Of a stretch of DNA of 64,000 nucleotides, positions 53,721 to 63,126 are shown piece after piece. Source of the DNA: Apus apus. Its lineage: Eukaryota; Chordata; Aves; Apodiformes; Apodidae. The notes below the pieces were generated by a model. It was not told the DNA's origin, ran no database searches, and saw nothing but the letters and a program-made list of their open reading frames with translations. Location: positions 43,982,405 to 44,046,404 of the forward strand of contig NC_067312.1 in assembly GCF_020740795.1 (NCBI RefSeq), in the 5' to 3' direction. The first letter of the stretch is position 1, and each line of letters opens with the position of its first letter. A program made the position numbers and the translations under genes.

Positions 53721-56278
53721 CTTTGCCACACTCTGGAGCTTTAACCTTTTGGAGAGCAGCTGCAGCAGCAGCATCCTTCTCTGGTCCCTGGGGCAGGCCC
53801 GGAGAGGCAGGGGGCAAGGGCTGGCCATGCACCAACCTGTACCCTCAAGCACCACCTGTTGTGGAGCTTAGGGTCCAGTACTAGCTGCCTGCATCTGAAG
53901 TATGCTTTTTACTGACTTCCTCATTATCCCAAGCTTCCCCAGGGTTGGTGTCTGACCCAGCCATTATCTTCCAGTAATTAATCCTTGAAAAATGCAAACA
54001 ATACCCATAGTGAAATATGGCGTAACTAAAATTCTCTTTATGTACAGAGATGGTGCCGATGGCATTTCTGTACAATGCAGCCCTACCTTCCTGCAAGAAA
54101 TCAGGTCATCAGAGCTATTTGGAAAGGCTCTGCCCTTTGTGACGCACACTCCAGTGCTTTGGGAAAGGCTCTGTGAATATTGTGACAAACTGGGTCCAAC
54201 ACAGTGTGCAGTGAATGCTGTCTTGGTGTGAAGAGCACATGCAGGTGCTTTGTAGCAGGCTGTGCACTTGGCATGTTGAAAGAGTGCTCAGTATGATTTT
54301 CAGCTGAGTAATTGTAACTCACTTTTGGACTGCACTATGACTTCCCATGTTTCTGTGAAGAGAGGGAGGTCTTTTTTCCACTTTTTAGAATAACACTGGA
54401 GGAAGAGCCCATTAGTTGTGTGAAAGTTTGGGAGAAGAAAATACTCTAATTTTAAAATAGAAAGCCTTTCCTAAACAGGCCAGAAGTAAAATATTCTGAA
54501 ATTAAAAATCTTTCATGGGAGCATACCTCTCAGAGTGCAATATTTGTTTGGTTGAAAAAGTGTGTATTGGATTTTAGTAAATATTATTTGGTTATTGGAA
54601 AACTGTACAAAACTTGTCAGCAAAGCATTTTCTCAAGTATATAAACACCACTGAGTTTACAAAAAAAGTGTACGCAGGTACATGCAGATAATTAAATGGA
54701 CACATTTCCCAGAGAAGTTAAAGCTTCCCTGGTGCAGCTGGTAGAAATTGGAACAAAATCAAAGCTGCTGGGAAAGGAGTTTTCTGGCAGGACAGATCTC
54801 ACAGGTTCGGGAGCAATGGACATCCGTGGAGTAATCAAGCTCTGTGGGCACTGTGACCCCGAAGTAATGGCTGTGGATCAATTTTTTGGCCATTGTGTTG
54901 TTGAAGGATGGTGGGTGAGGCCCTTTTTCAACTCCAGGGGAGGGCAGGTGTTTCTGTGATTTGAGAGGACAGGCTGTACACTGAGGATGTCTAGGCTGCT
55001 AGAGGCTACTGACCTATTTGTAACCTGTGTTTTGAGGAAGTTTTATTTTGAATGTGGCAAGTGGAGAGCTGCAGGGACATCTGGGCTTGGTCTTCTCCCT
55101 CCTGCAAAGGAGGCACCTTCAGTCAATCTTTGGGCTACCTAATGGTGTTGGTTTATCCTTAGCTAATGTAATAGTGTCCTGCTGTTCAGGGTAATAGACA
55201 AATCCCCTACTGACCGTTAGAACTTTCATAGGAATAACTGGCAGGTGTCTGCAGTAAGGCCACAGTCTTTGGCAGGAGTTGAGGGTACTATGTCCACTTC
55301 ATATTGAGGTAATTCTTGGAAAAGGCGGAGTTTATAGATGTGTTACAGGTATTTGTTAATCTAAATGGTTTAGAGTGCTTCTGCTTCCCATGTGTCTTTC
55401 TCAAAACTCACTATAAATAGTGGGTTACAGAAAGATTTCACCCAAAAGAATGAATCAGAAAGGACTACTGGTACAGCCAAGTACAACTCCTCACTTTCTT
55501 TGCAGTTGTCTCTTTCTCAGTAGCTATCCTGGCTACCTCATGGTTCAGTAAAAACTTTTCTTTTTTTGGTTGTTTTCAAACAGTTGTGTGGAAGTTGCAG
55601 TGAACAGTCATTGTGTGTGGAGTAAATTTTAATGTACCCATCCAAGCAGAAAAGTGAACATTTTGCAGAATAATTGGTATCCAGAAACATCTCAGCTCAA
55701 ATGTAGTTTACAATAGTAAACTGATCTTTAGTTTTCTTTTACATAAACCATATAATTTTTTACTTCATTAATAATCAAGTCAAAACTTATGTAGTGACTA
55801 CAGGAGTTTGTCTTAGTGACAGAGTTTATGGTATAATTTTATTAAGGGGAATTTTTCACATATTTAGGTTAACCCACAGAATCTGTGGTAAGGGAAGTAA
55901 TAACTCTGTTGAAAGAGTGCCACCAAGTGTCCTTCTGCTGTATATGAAAGCCCAAGTTAAGTGGGACAAACAAAACATTGCACCACAAAGTTTTGTAACA
56001 TCAGAGAGTCAGCAAATTCTATTAGAGTGATAGGAGTTATAACTCATATCCCATTGAAGTCCCACGGCGATTTCTGGAGATCTGAAAACGGCAAAACATC
56101 TGTGGTAGGGACAGAAATGCAGACATAACCCTGGATATCCATCCAATTCCTCTATTCCGTTTGGTGTTTCTTCTGAGAAACTGGTGCTGCTCAGTTTTGA
56201 CTCTGCCCTTTCTGTGGTTGTGCTGCACTGTGTGAGATGATGTTATGATACACCTGACCTTCCTTTAGCAGGGCTGGA
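53721..56278. other. Unannotated DNA before the retrovirus
   Basis: A GC-rich segment (to about 53870) with CAGCAG repeats follows the CpG patch and gives way to ordinary AT-rich DNA. An 87-codon frame at 54696-54959 shows no domain. No repeat family is recognised. Confidence 0.5.
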
Positions 56279-56407
56279 ATGTGTCACTGGACTTCCTTAC
56301 AGGTGATATACATTGCAGATTTGGCAATTAACATCTCCATTTTGGCTCTCCTTCTACTACTTTTGATCCTAATGCCAGCCTTACCAATAGATGCAGTAGG
56401 AGTGTAA
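56279..56407 (+). CDS. Possible 42-residue single-pass membrane peptide frame ending in the LTR
   Basis: An ATG frame of 42 codons has a near-continuous hydrophobic run (about residues 17-37, including ILALLLLLLILMPALP) and ends at TAA 56405-56407. That stop overlaps the first bases of the retroviral LTR piece. TTCCTTACAG inside the frame at 56293-56302 could be a splice acceptor. The segment could be the end of a host exon or of another viral envelope, or chance leucine richness from CT-rich DNA. I do not recognise it. Confidence 0.2.
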   Translation: MCHWTSLQVIYIADLAINISILALLLLLLILMPALPIDAVGV

Positions 56408-56600
56408 GGGACGAACGCATTGTGACTGCCCTGTGAGCACAGACAGCACGCTGAGAGATGGTTCTGGAATCACATAATAGAAGTAATGGGGAGTGGCCTA
56501 GTGTCACTTCTGTTTACTGACTGCTGTCTCAACCACTCTTAAAACTGGCATCAGAGAAGGCTGGGGCTATAAGTAGGGGCATGCATAAGTCACTATGCCT
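56403..56600 (+). repeat. Truncated 5' LTR (U3 part)
   Basis: It starts TGTAAGGGAC, like the 3' LTR at 62551. The two share in order GGTTCTGGA, GTGGCCTAGTGTCACTTCT, a CTCA-CCACTC block, TGGCATCAGAGA, a TATAAGTAGGGGCATGCA TATA region (TATAAATAGGGG in the 3' copy) and AAGTCACT. Similarity stops near 56600, before R/U5, and gag-like sequence follows at once. R, U5, the primer binding site and leader are therefore deleted. Divergence is high, with many substitutions and gaps. Confidence 0.8.
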
Positions 56601-56605
56601 TTGTC

Positions 56606-57231
56606 AGATGTCCTGGATAGGGAAAAACTTTTGTGGTCTGCTTTGGAGGAGAGTGATCAGGTAGTTTTAAGTTCCATCCCAGATAGTGAACCAGTACTGT
56701 CAAGGCTGGCACAAGTAATCAGGAAACAGTGTTTAGAACCCCTGTACATGACCAAGGAATTGGAAATTAGCTAAGAAAATGTTTATCCTGAAACTGAAAA
56801 AGAATGTGTAACTCTGAAGCCATTACTTCAGAATGGCACCACTGATGACTCAGGTAGAGGAGCTCCACAGGTCACTATCTGAATAGTGCTGAGTGTGTAT
56901 GGACTGGTGTTGACTGGGTTTTATTATCATATGATGAGGCACATGAGTATGGGGGCCCAGAGCATTTTTTACCATTGACAAGCCAAGAGAACCATGTTCT
57001 TTAACCCAATGAGTTGCATTTTTGGCAGGGGGGTTAGATCCCATGGAATGAGGAGACCCTATCAGTGCTAAGACTCCAACTATAAACTGCTTGACAGAGA
57101 GTTTGCAAAAACTGCCAGTCTTCAGTTGATGCATGACAGGCTTTTAGTACCTTAGCAACCCTCTCCAATGCTATTAAATGCCAACTCTGACAGAATGACT
57201 CTCCTGATCTGGGGGTTTGACTGACTCTTTC
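56606..57231 (+). pseudogene. Gag-like remnant
   Basis: Right after the LTR piece the plus strand stays open for about 40 codons (beginning SDVLDREKLLWSALEESDQV), then shows a stop and further open pieces up to the CR1 at 57232. The acidic, helical composition and position fit a retroviral gag fragment, but I found no major homology region or zinc knuckle. The identification rests mainly on location. Confidence 0.4.
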
Positions 57232-58150
57232 ATAGAATCATAGAATCATTTAGGTTGGAAAGGGCTTTTAAGATCATCAAGTCCAACCATTAAACTAAGT
57301 CTACCAAGCCCACTGCTAAACCAAGTCCCTAAGCACCATATCTACATAACTTTTAAACACATTCAGGGATGGTGACTCCACTGCTTCCCTGGGCAACCTG
57401 TTCCAGTGCTTAACAACACTTTCTGTGAAGAAATTTTTCCTAATATCCAGCCTAAAGCTCTCCTGGTACAACTGGTGCAACTTAAGGCCTTTTCCACTCA
57501 TCCTATCCCTTGTTACTCATGAGAAAAGACCAGCACCTGTCTCTCTAAAGCCTCCTCTCAGGTAGTTGTAGAGAGCAATACTGTCTCCCCTCAGCTTCCT
57601 TTTCTCCAGACTAAATAGCCCCAGCTGCCTCAGCTGCTGTTCATAGGACTTATCCTCAAGACCCTCCACCACCTTCATTGCTCTTCTCTGTACCCTCTCC
57701 AACACCTCGACGTCCTTCTTATAGTGTGGCAACTATAGCTGAACGCATCACTCAAGGTGCAGCCTCACCAGTGCCAAGTACAGGGGGAAAATCAGCTCTC
57801 CAGTCCTGCTGACTACACTATTCCTGTTGGAGGCCAGGATGCTGTTGGCCTTCTTGGCCACCTGGGCACACTACTGGTTCATATTCAGCTGTCTGTTGAT
57901 CAGCACTCCCAGGCCTCTTTCTGCTGAGAAGGTTTCCAGCCACTCTTCCCCAAGCCTGTAATGTTGCGGGTGTTGTTATGGCTTGAGTACAGGATGACAC
58001 ATTTGGCCTTATTGAAGAACATATGATTGGTCTCAGCCCATTGATCCAGCCTGTCCAAGTCCCTCTGAAGAGCCTTACTACCCTCAAGCAGACCAACACT
58101 CCCACCTAATTTGGTGTCATCTGCAGACTTACAGAGGGTGCTCTCAATCT
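57232..58150 (-). mobile_element. CR1 LINE, about 0.9 kb, nested in the retrovirus on the minus strand
   Basis: The plus strand begins ATAGAATCATAGAATCATTT then AGGTTGGAAAGGGC, the reversed CR1 3' terminus. On the minus strand ORF2 pieces are long and recognisable: the ADDTKLGG reverse-transcriptase motif (with S where F or Y is expected before ADD), the [16 protein letters not shown] block, [20 protein letters not shown], and [18 protein letters not shown] close to the ORF2 end. It is 5' truncated near 58150. It is less decayed than the retroviral frames around it, so it inserted after the provirus. It interrupts gag/pol. Confidence 0.95.
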
Positions 58151-58199
58151 TTAAAACTTCATGCTGTCCAACTCCAGATGCATCAACACTGTGGGAGGA

Positions 58200-58570
58200 A
58201 GGCACAATTAGCAGCAGGGAGCTATGACCTGGAAGGAAGTGGTGCATGATTTAATTAAGTACGGCCAAAGGGTGAGCCTTACAGGGGAAATGGGTAAACC
58301 TAAGAGCAGGGTGTGTATAATAGAACAAGAGAACTGTTCCCCTCCCAGCCCCCCTGCCCCTTGTGAAATTTAGGGAAAAAAAGTGGGAGCTTATTGTGGT
58401 CTAAAGTGATTCAAAAGGGAATTCCTTGGGACATAATGGATGGGCTGCCCACCACAGCCCTAGAAAGCTTCATTCAAGCATGGAGAGATCAGAAAAGATC
58501 ACCCCTTAAGGCACAGCCACCCTTCCAAGAGAAAGACAGGGTGGAATGGAAATTAGGCAAAACGGCATAA
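58200..58570 (+). pseudogene. Gag/protease-region remnant downstream of the CR1
   Basis: The plus strand reads in one frame, with two stops, through an [22 protein letters not shown] block and a basic stretch, ending TGA-free to TAA near 58568. No protease or reverse-transcriptase motif is visible. The sequence is retroviral by position only, and the reverse-transcriptase region that should follow is missing. Confidence 0.35.
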
Positions 58571-58659
58571 CTTTCCCTTAAACACTTACTGCTCCTGAAA
58601 TAAACTTGATGGATTCTGAGTCAGGAAACTGGATGCACCATCCCCAATAAGTGAGACAG

Positions 58660-59190
58660 GGCTTGGCCAGTGGGTCCACTTGAGAAGGTACAAGGGAAAT
58701 AGGAAGGGAGACGTATAGATTCCTTTCACCCTTGGTCCCTGCAGAATTGCACCTGAAAAACATATTGTTTACTGACGCACCATCTGGAAGACAGAGAAAC
58801 GTGGAAATATCATGTGTTAGCTCTGCATGTGGATTCAGAGGACCAGATCATGACAGAAGATGAAAGAAATAGTCAGGTGGCAGAATTGGTAGCTGTGTGG
58901 AGAGTGATCGTTAGAGAAGCCAAGGCTAAAGAACCGGTGTTTATTTACACAGATTTGTATGCTGTGTTCAAGGGGTGTACTGAATGGCTCCCATTTTGAG
59001 GACAAAACCAATGGCAAGTCAATTGGGTACCGGCATGGCAACAACAACAAAAAAAAATAATGGAAAGAAATCCTAAATGTTGGAAAACAGAAATAATTTT
59101 TGTAGGATGGGTTGCAGTGTACCAAGCAGGAGATCATCCATCTCACCTTTTGAATAATTAGGTGGATTCACTAACCCACATGCTGCAGAG
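58660..59190 (+). pseudogene. Retroviral RNase H remnant
   Basis: RNase H removes the RNA strand of the RNA-DNA hybrid during reverse transcription. Three catalytic acidic positions can be located: LFTDA (Asp at 58774-58776), AELVAV (Glu at 58883-58885) and YTDLYAV (Asp at 58952-58954). A frameshift separates the first from the other two, a stop follows at 58997-58999, and a further stop interrupts the end (LLNN-stop-VDSLTH, about 59150). The order D-E-D, with a tryptophan-rich segment after it, fits ERV-L and related pol. It is non-functional. Confidence 0.75.
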
Positions 59191-59214
59191 GCTGAGGAGA
59201 AAAAATTGGAATAA

Positions 59215-59790
59215 TTGTTGGAATGGTTACATGTGAAAAGATGCCATTCAGGAAGTAAAGATTTGTTCAGAGGCAGTTAGTAGAGGGTGGTCTGTAACCA
59301 CGGAATTGCCTTACACCATTATTTCAGCATGTAGCTTATGTGGCACTCAATTAGGAGAATATAACCCTCTTAAGGACCAACCGCCACACTTAAGAGATAA
59401 TAAAGTGCTGTGGGACACTTGGCACATAGACTACGTTGATCCATTTTGGATCTCTGAAGGAAAGCAGTATGTACAGTGGGAGTAGAAATAGTGACAGAGT
59501 TAGCCCTAACAGAAGCAGTATGACAAGGAACAGGACATAGTACTGCAAAGAGTTTGAAGTTGTGTTTTAGCTGTTTGCCCAAACCCAAGTCAATTCAATC
59601 AGGTAATGGAAGCCACTTTATTGCTGGAGTGGTTTAAGAGAGGGCACAAAACAAAGGGATTAAATAGATATTTCACATCCCAATTTACCCCTAGTCCAAT
59701 GGCATTGTTGAACACACCAATTGGCTCTAAAAGTGAACTCTAAAACCTCATGAAAGAGAGTGGACTCAGCAGCTATCAGATATACTATTT
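59215..59790 (+). pseudogene. Retroviral integrase remnant
   Basis: The zinc-binding part shows an HVKRCH pair of histidines (about 59230-59247) and CSLC cysteines (59330-59341). The catalytic core opens with WHIDYVDPF, whose Asp (59429-59431) is the first of the DDE triad. The second motif reads SGNGSHF (about 59598-59618), with Gly where the second catalytic Asp belongs. The third, SNGIVEHTN, keeps its Glu (59710-59712). Frameshifts after 59480 and stops around the third motif break the frame. Integrase inserts viral DNA into the host genome; this copy cannot. Confidence 0.8.
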
Positions 59791-60019
59791 AGAATTAATA
59801 GCTACTGGGGAATTAAGGGGTGCCCATGACTTACTGTGTTTTGTCCTAAGCCCCTGTCCATACTTCCCAGGAAAAAAACAAACAAACAAAAAACTACAAA
59901 CCCTGCAAACCCTACTCAAACTACTTAATCTTTATATTTGGCTAGCCACAGAAAAGAACACAAAATTAATACACAATGCATAGTCCAGTCATTTTAAACA
60001 CTGGATCTGCTCAAACCAA

Positions 60020-60043
60020 GTTTTCTTTTTTTCTTTTGTCATA
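60020..60043 (+). promoter_or_regulatory. Possible env splice acceptor
   Basis: TTTTCTTTTTTTCTTTTGTCATAG is a near-pure pyrimidine tract ending in AG, located between pol and env. Retroviruses produce env from a spliced RNA whose acceptor lies there. Site quality and position agree, but no transcript evidence is available. Confidence 0.45.
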
Positions 60044-60214
60044 GAGGAGCTCGACAAAGCCAACGTTCAACAAGGCATTTGAGACTTGAAGGAGAAAATG
60101 CAGGACCTTAATGTAATCCTTTCTGTTATCTATTGTGTTTTGACTATTTTAGTCTTTTGGCTTATCATTGGTATAATATGTATCTGTTGTTACCACAATC
60201 ATTGTTTTAGGTGA
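60041..60214 (+). pseudogene. Small membrane-peptide frame between pol and env
   Basis: Starting at the putative acceptor, one frame gives an acidic/basic helical stretch (IEELDKANVQQGI), a TGA at 60080-60082 and DLKEK. It then continues from ATG 60098 through MQDLNVILSVIYCVLTILVF to a hydrophobic run ending in a cysteine-rich tail (ICICC) and TGA at 60212-60214. The layout is that of a short single-pass membrane protein or envelope leader. I know of no named counterpart. It could be a viral accessory frame, a displaced env part or chance in T-rich DNA. Confidence 0.35.
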
Positions 60215-60736
60215 ACTATTCCGCTTCCTTTAGAGTTAGTTGTAGGAGAGAAGACAAACTCCCCACCTAACTCAGCATGCAACAATTGAGAGATTTGTCA
60301 ATTGAGTCCTGCCAATTTCTCTGTCAAAATAGTTCTTGTTATTTTTTTGTTTCTGGCTAGTTAAGCTGGTTGTCTTTTCAAAGTTCTTGGGGTAAAGGGG
60401 AACACAAAACTTTAGAGCAAACTGTGTTGGAGTGCTTGTGGTGGCACCCTGGCTGATTTGCCTGGTTGTGGCAACCCATGATAACCCTTGGCTGGTGCTT
60501 AACTCTACAGGAGAGACAGAATGGAGAATGTCACACCTATGATGAAACATCTCACCTCAAAGAGTTGTGCTGAAGCCTCTCAGGTGGTCCCTTTTAGCTA
60601 ATCGTTGTTCATCTTTATGTGTATGTTTTTCAGGTTGTCAGAAGTCCACTGTGGGACTTTCAGTTACTGAGTGGGACTTTATTAGCATTTTTTGTCTAAT
60701 CTTACTAGGGCTGTTCTTGTAATTTACCTGGGTAAG

Positions 60737-62522
60737 ATGGTGTGGGAGAAGTTTATATTCTCACTTTGTGGGTGTATAATATTGTCCCAGTCAACTGGGA
60801 CTTCTAATAACTAACACAACTTAGCATGGGAGCCGATTACTGATTTTATCTGAATTTGGAATCAGACAGACCAAGGTCTCTGTGTGTACCTCCCCATACC
60901 AGCATCGGCCGGTTACAAATTCACCATCATGTAGCTAAACATTTCACAAATTGTAAATTAAATCCAAATACACAATGGAAAGGAAAATATCGGGGGGGGG
61001 GGGGGGGAGGGAGAGGTGGTGCTGACTCATCCCCATTCCAAGAATATAGTGGAACAACATGGTATGTACCAAAGAACTGGACATTGTGTTCCTGAGAGGT
61101 AAAAATCCCTTGTAAGTCTATACTGAACTGGGGGTGGTGTCCTCAGAAGATGGAAATTCCTTGTAACCTTTTACATTGGTGAGGGGGCTGGTCCCCACAT
61201 CACAGTGAACCCCTTCAACATTAATATAACTTTCCTTTATCTGCAGGTTGAGTTATTCAAATCCCTGACAAATAGAGTAACTATGTTCAGCATAACCCTC
61301 ACTCACTATGAGTGTGCTTGATCCATTAAAAATGTTTTGTTCAATCCAGATAGTTTAGTTGATGCTCGAAAAATAAATCCCCTACAGCATGAATATAATC
61401 CCTTGATGAACTGTTCAAGAGTAATCAATTGTAAATCATTAATGTGAGATCCCATAGAAACATGTTACATCCCAGAGTTGTGAAACATTAGTTGGGATAT
61501 GTATACTTGGGGTTTTTGGGTACCAGGGTTCAAACCTGGAGATCCCGTATCTAGTGGAACCATCACCAATTAAGAAATCGTATTAAAATATGGAATCATA
61601 CTTACCCACAAGTTAAAGTGGAATTCTGCATGGGAAGGGAAAACCAGAATAACTGAACCCCATGTCCCATCAACATGCTCCACGGCTAAATATTGAACCC
61701 CTCAAGACACCTTCTGGGCATGTTCAGGTGGGAAAATGTACTTGCACCTGCATGTACTTGAAATGGCAGGTTTATGTTGTACCATTAGTATTCCATAAAT
61801 GTGCTCCTCCAGAACATTTAACTTTAATAACCATGAGTATAATAGGAAGAAATGGGATGTCTGAACACCTCAGGCTGTACCTGAGAAAAAACCTCAGGCT
61901 CCTCCCCAGTGGGTAAGAAGCATCCAAGCACCTGATTATTATACCTGGGAAATGAATGTGGCCCTTGCATTTGAAGCCTATTTCACCTCATTTGTACTCT
62001 TACATCACCACCAGTTTGAATTAAAAAAAATTACTTGACAGGTACATATTTTGAGTAATTGGACTGCACATGCTTTTGGAGAACTAAATTTGCAAGTACT
62101 GCAGGTGTTGAAAATAGCGTTTTCTAGCTCTGGATATGTTATTAGTCAAAGAACAAGGTGTGTGTGGAGTGCTAAACCATTCAACTGGAGAATGCTGAAC
62201 ACATATACAATCTACATATAGTCCATGCTGAATGCATACACAATCCATTACCACAATAAAGGAAGCATGTCAGAAGATGGAAGAAATCACAGCTAAGATG
62301 GGAAACTTATTCTAGCTAATGCTTCCAAATGAATTGAAAGGGGAGTGGAACCCTGCCTTGCAGATCTCAGCTTTGCTCAAAAACCTTGAACTTATGGGAT
62401 GGTGGGATTGGTTGGTGGAAGCTTCAGTAATGCTTTTTTTAATACTAATTGGCCCGTATGTTGGCTTTGCTATAATATGGTCCCTGATTAACAGCTTACT
62501 CTTTTTTTCTCCTTCACTATGA
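60737..62522 (+). pseudogene. Broken retroviral env
   Basis: Env forms the surface and transmembrane subunits of the virion spike. ATG 60737 opens a signal-peptide-like start (MVWEKFIFSLCGCIILSQS). A surface-subunit region follows with Asn-X-Ser/Thr sites, tryptophans and cysteines but many stops and frameshifts. The transmembrane part is clearer: a GVCGVLNHSTGEC loop (about 62157-62195, stop right after), a heptad-like ITTIKEACQKMEEI helix (about 62242-62285), a stop at about 62313, then a GWWDWL pre-anchor motif and a membrane anchor (about 62397-62490). The two loop cysteines visible in frame are nine residues apart, unlike the usual CX6CC. The span of about 1.8 kb is full size. No usable protein can result. 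Confidence 0.75.
60992..61007. repeat. G16 homopolymer inside env
   Basis: Sixteen G in a row, followed by AGGGAGAGGTGG, sit in the env remnant. Slippage in dead sequence is likely. The tract could form a quadruplex and its exact length may be a sequencing uncertainty. Confidence 0.9.
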
Positions 62523-62710
62523 CCTTGGAATGTTTTTTGCCACAAGGTGGTGTAAGGGACAAGCCCTGTCAGCCCGGATGCTTCCCTGAGAATAGGTTCT
62601 GGAGACATGAAAAGGGAGTTACAGAGAGGGGCCTAGCGTCACTTCTCATGACTCACTGGTTTCTCAGCCACTCCTGAAATTGGCATCAGAGATGGTTCTA
62701 GAACGGGGCC

Positions 62711-62720
62711 TATAAATAGG
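62711..62720 (+). promoter_or_regulatory. LTR TATA box
   Basis: TATAAATAGG sits about 160 bp into the LTR and is matched at the same relative place in the 5' copy (TATAAGTAGG at about 56568). Conservation between the two copies supports a promoter role in the ancestral virus. Confidence 0.65.
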
Positions 62721-63017
62721 GGCATGCACAAGTCACTGGGGCATGGACACTTCCTACATCAAACACCCCAACTGGCAGGTTCTGACTCTGTATGCAGAAT
62801 TGATGATTGATCTCTCTCTCCCCCTTTCTCCCTCTTTTTCCTCTCTCTCTCCATTTCCCCTTTTTCCTTAGAATTGTGAAGTAAGGCCCATGTTACTACC
62901 ACTTATTGTTAATGCTGTTAGCCATTGTTTGCTGCTGGTTGATGCTTATTGTACATAAAATGCCAAACAGATTAACATGAGTGAAATTGATGCATGCATA
63001 GTGTAAGATTAAAGCTT

Positions 63018-63023
63018 AATAAA
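63018..63023 (+). terminator. LTR polyadenylation signal AATAAA
   Basis: AATAAA lies about 110 bp before the LTR end. A TGTGCC...GACTTGTCT region follows that could hold the cleavage site and GT-rich element. The position fits the R/U5 part of a retroviral LTR. Confidence 0.6.
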
Positions 63024-63126
63024 TACTTTTGTGCCAACCTTGAGACTTGTCTAATCATTGTCCACTCCACTGGGGACAATGTGGAATCCATGTCACTTGT
63101 CTCTTTCTTCCAAACAGGATGTGACA

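Larger units (their letters stand above)
56403..63126 (+). mobile_element. Defective endogenous retrovirus, plus strand, with nested CR1
   Basis: The order is LTR piece, gag-like remnant, CR1 insertion, gag/protease-region remnant, RNase H, integrase, spacer, env and 3' LTR. The pol motifs lean toward ERV-L-like (class III) elements, though class II cannot be excluded by eye. The reverse transcriptase is absent, every coding part has stops or frameshifts, and the 5' LTR is reduced to about 200 bp, so no function is possible. No clean target-site duplication is seen (AGGAG before, GGGGG after). Strong LTR-LTR divergence and the nested CR1 point to an old insertion or to two joined elements. 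Confidence 0.85.
62551..63126 (+). repeat. 3' LTR of the endogenous retrovirus
   Basis: It begins TGTAAGGGAC right after ACAAGGTGG, which stands where the polypurine tract belongs. It contains the TATA box TATAAATAGG (62711-62720), a long pyrimidine (CT) tract at 62810-62870 and AATAAA at 63018-63023. It probably ends ...GGATGTGACA at 63126, giving TGT...ACA ends. About 575 bp is a usual LTR length. The 3' boundary is approximate because only a truncated partner exists to compare. Confidence 0.75.

Noticed and set aside
54696..54959. 87-codon frame before the retrovirus
   Set aside because: The predicted peptide matches no family I know and has no acceptor/donor pair. Kept as unannotated DNA.
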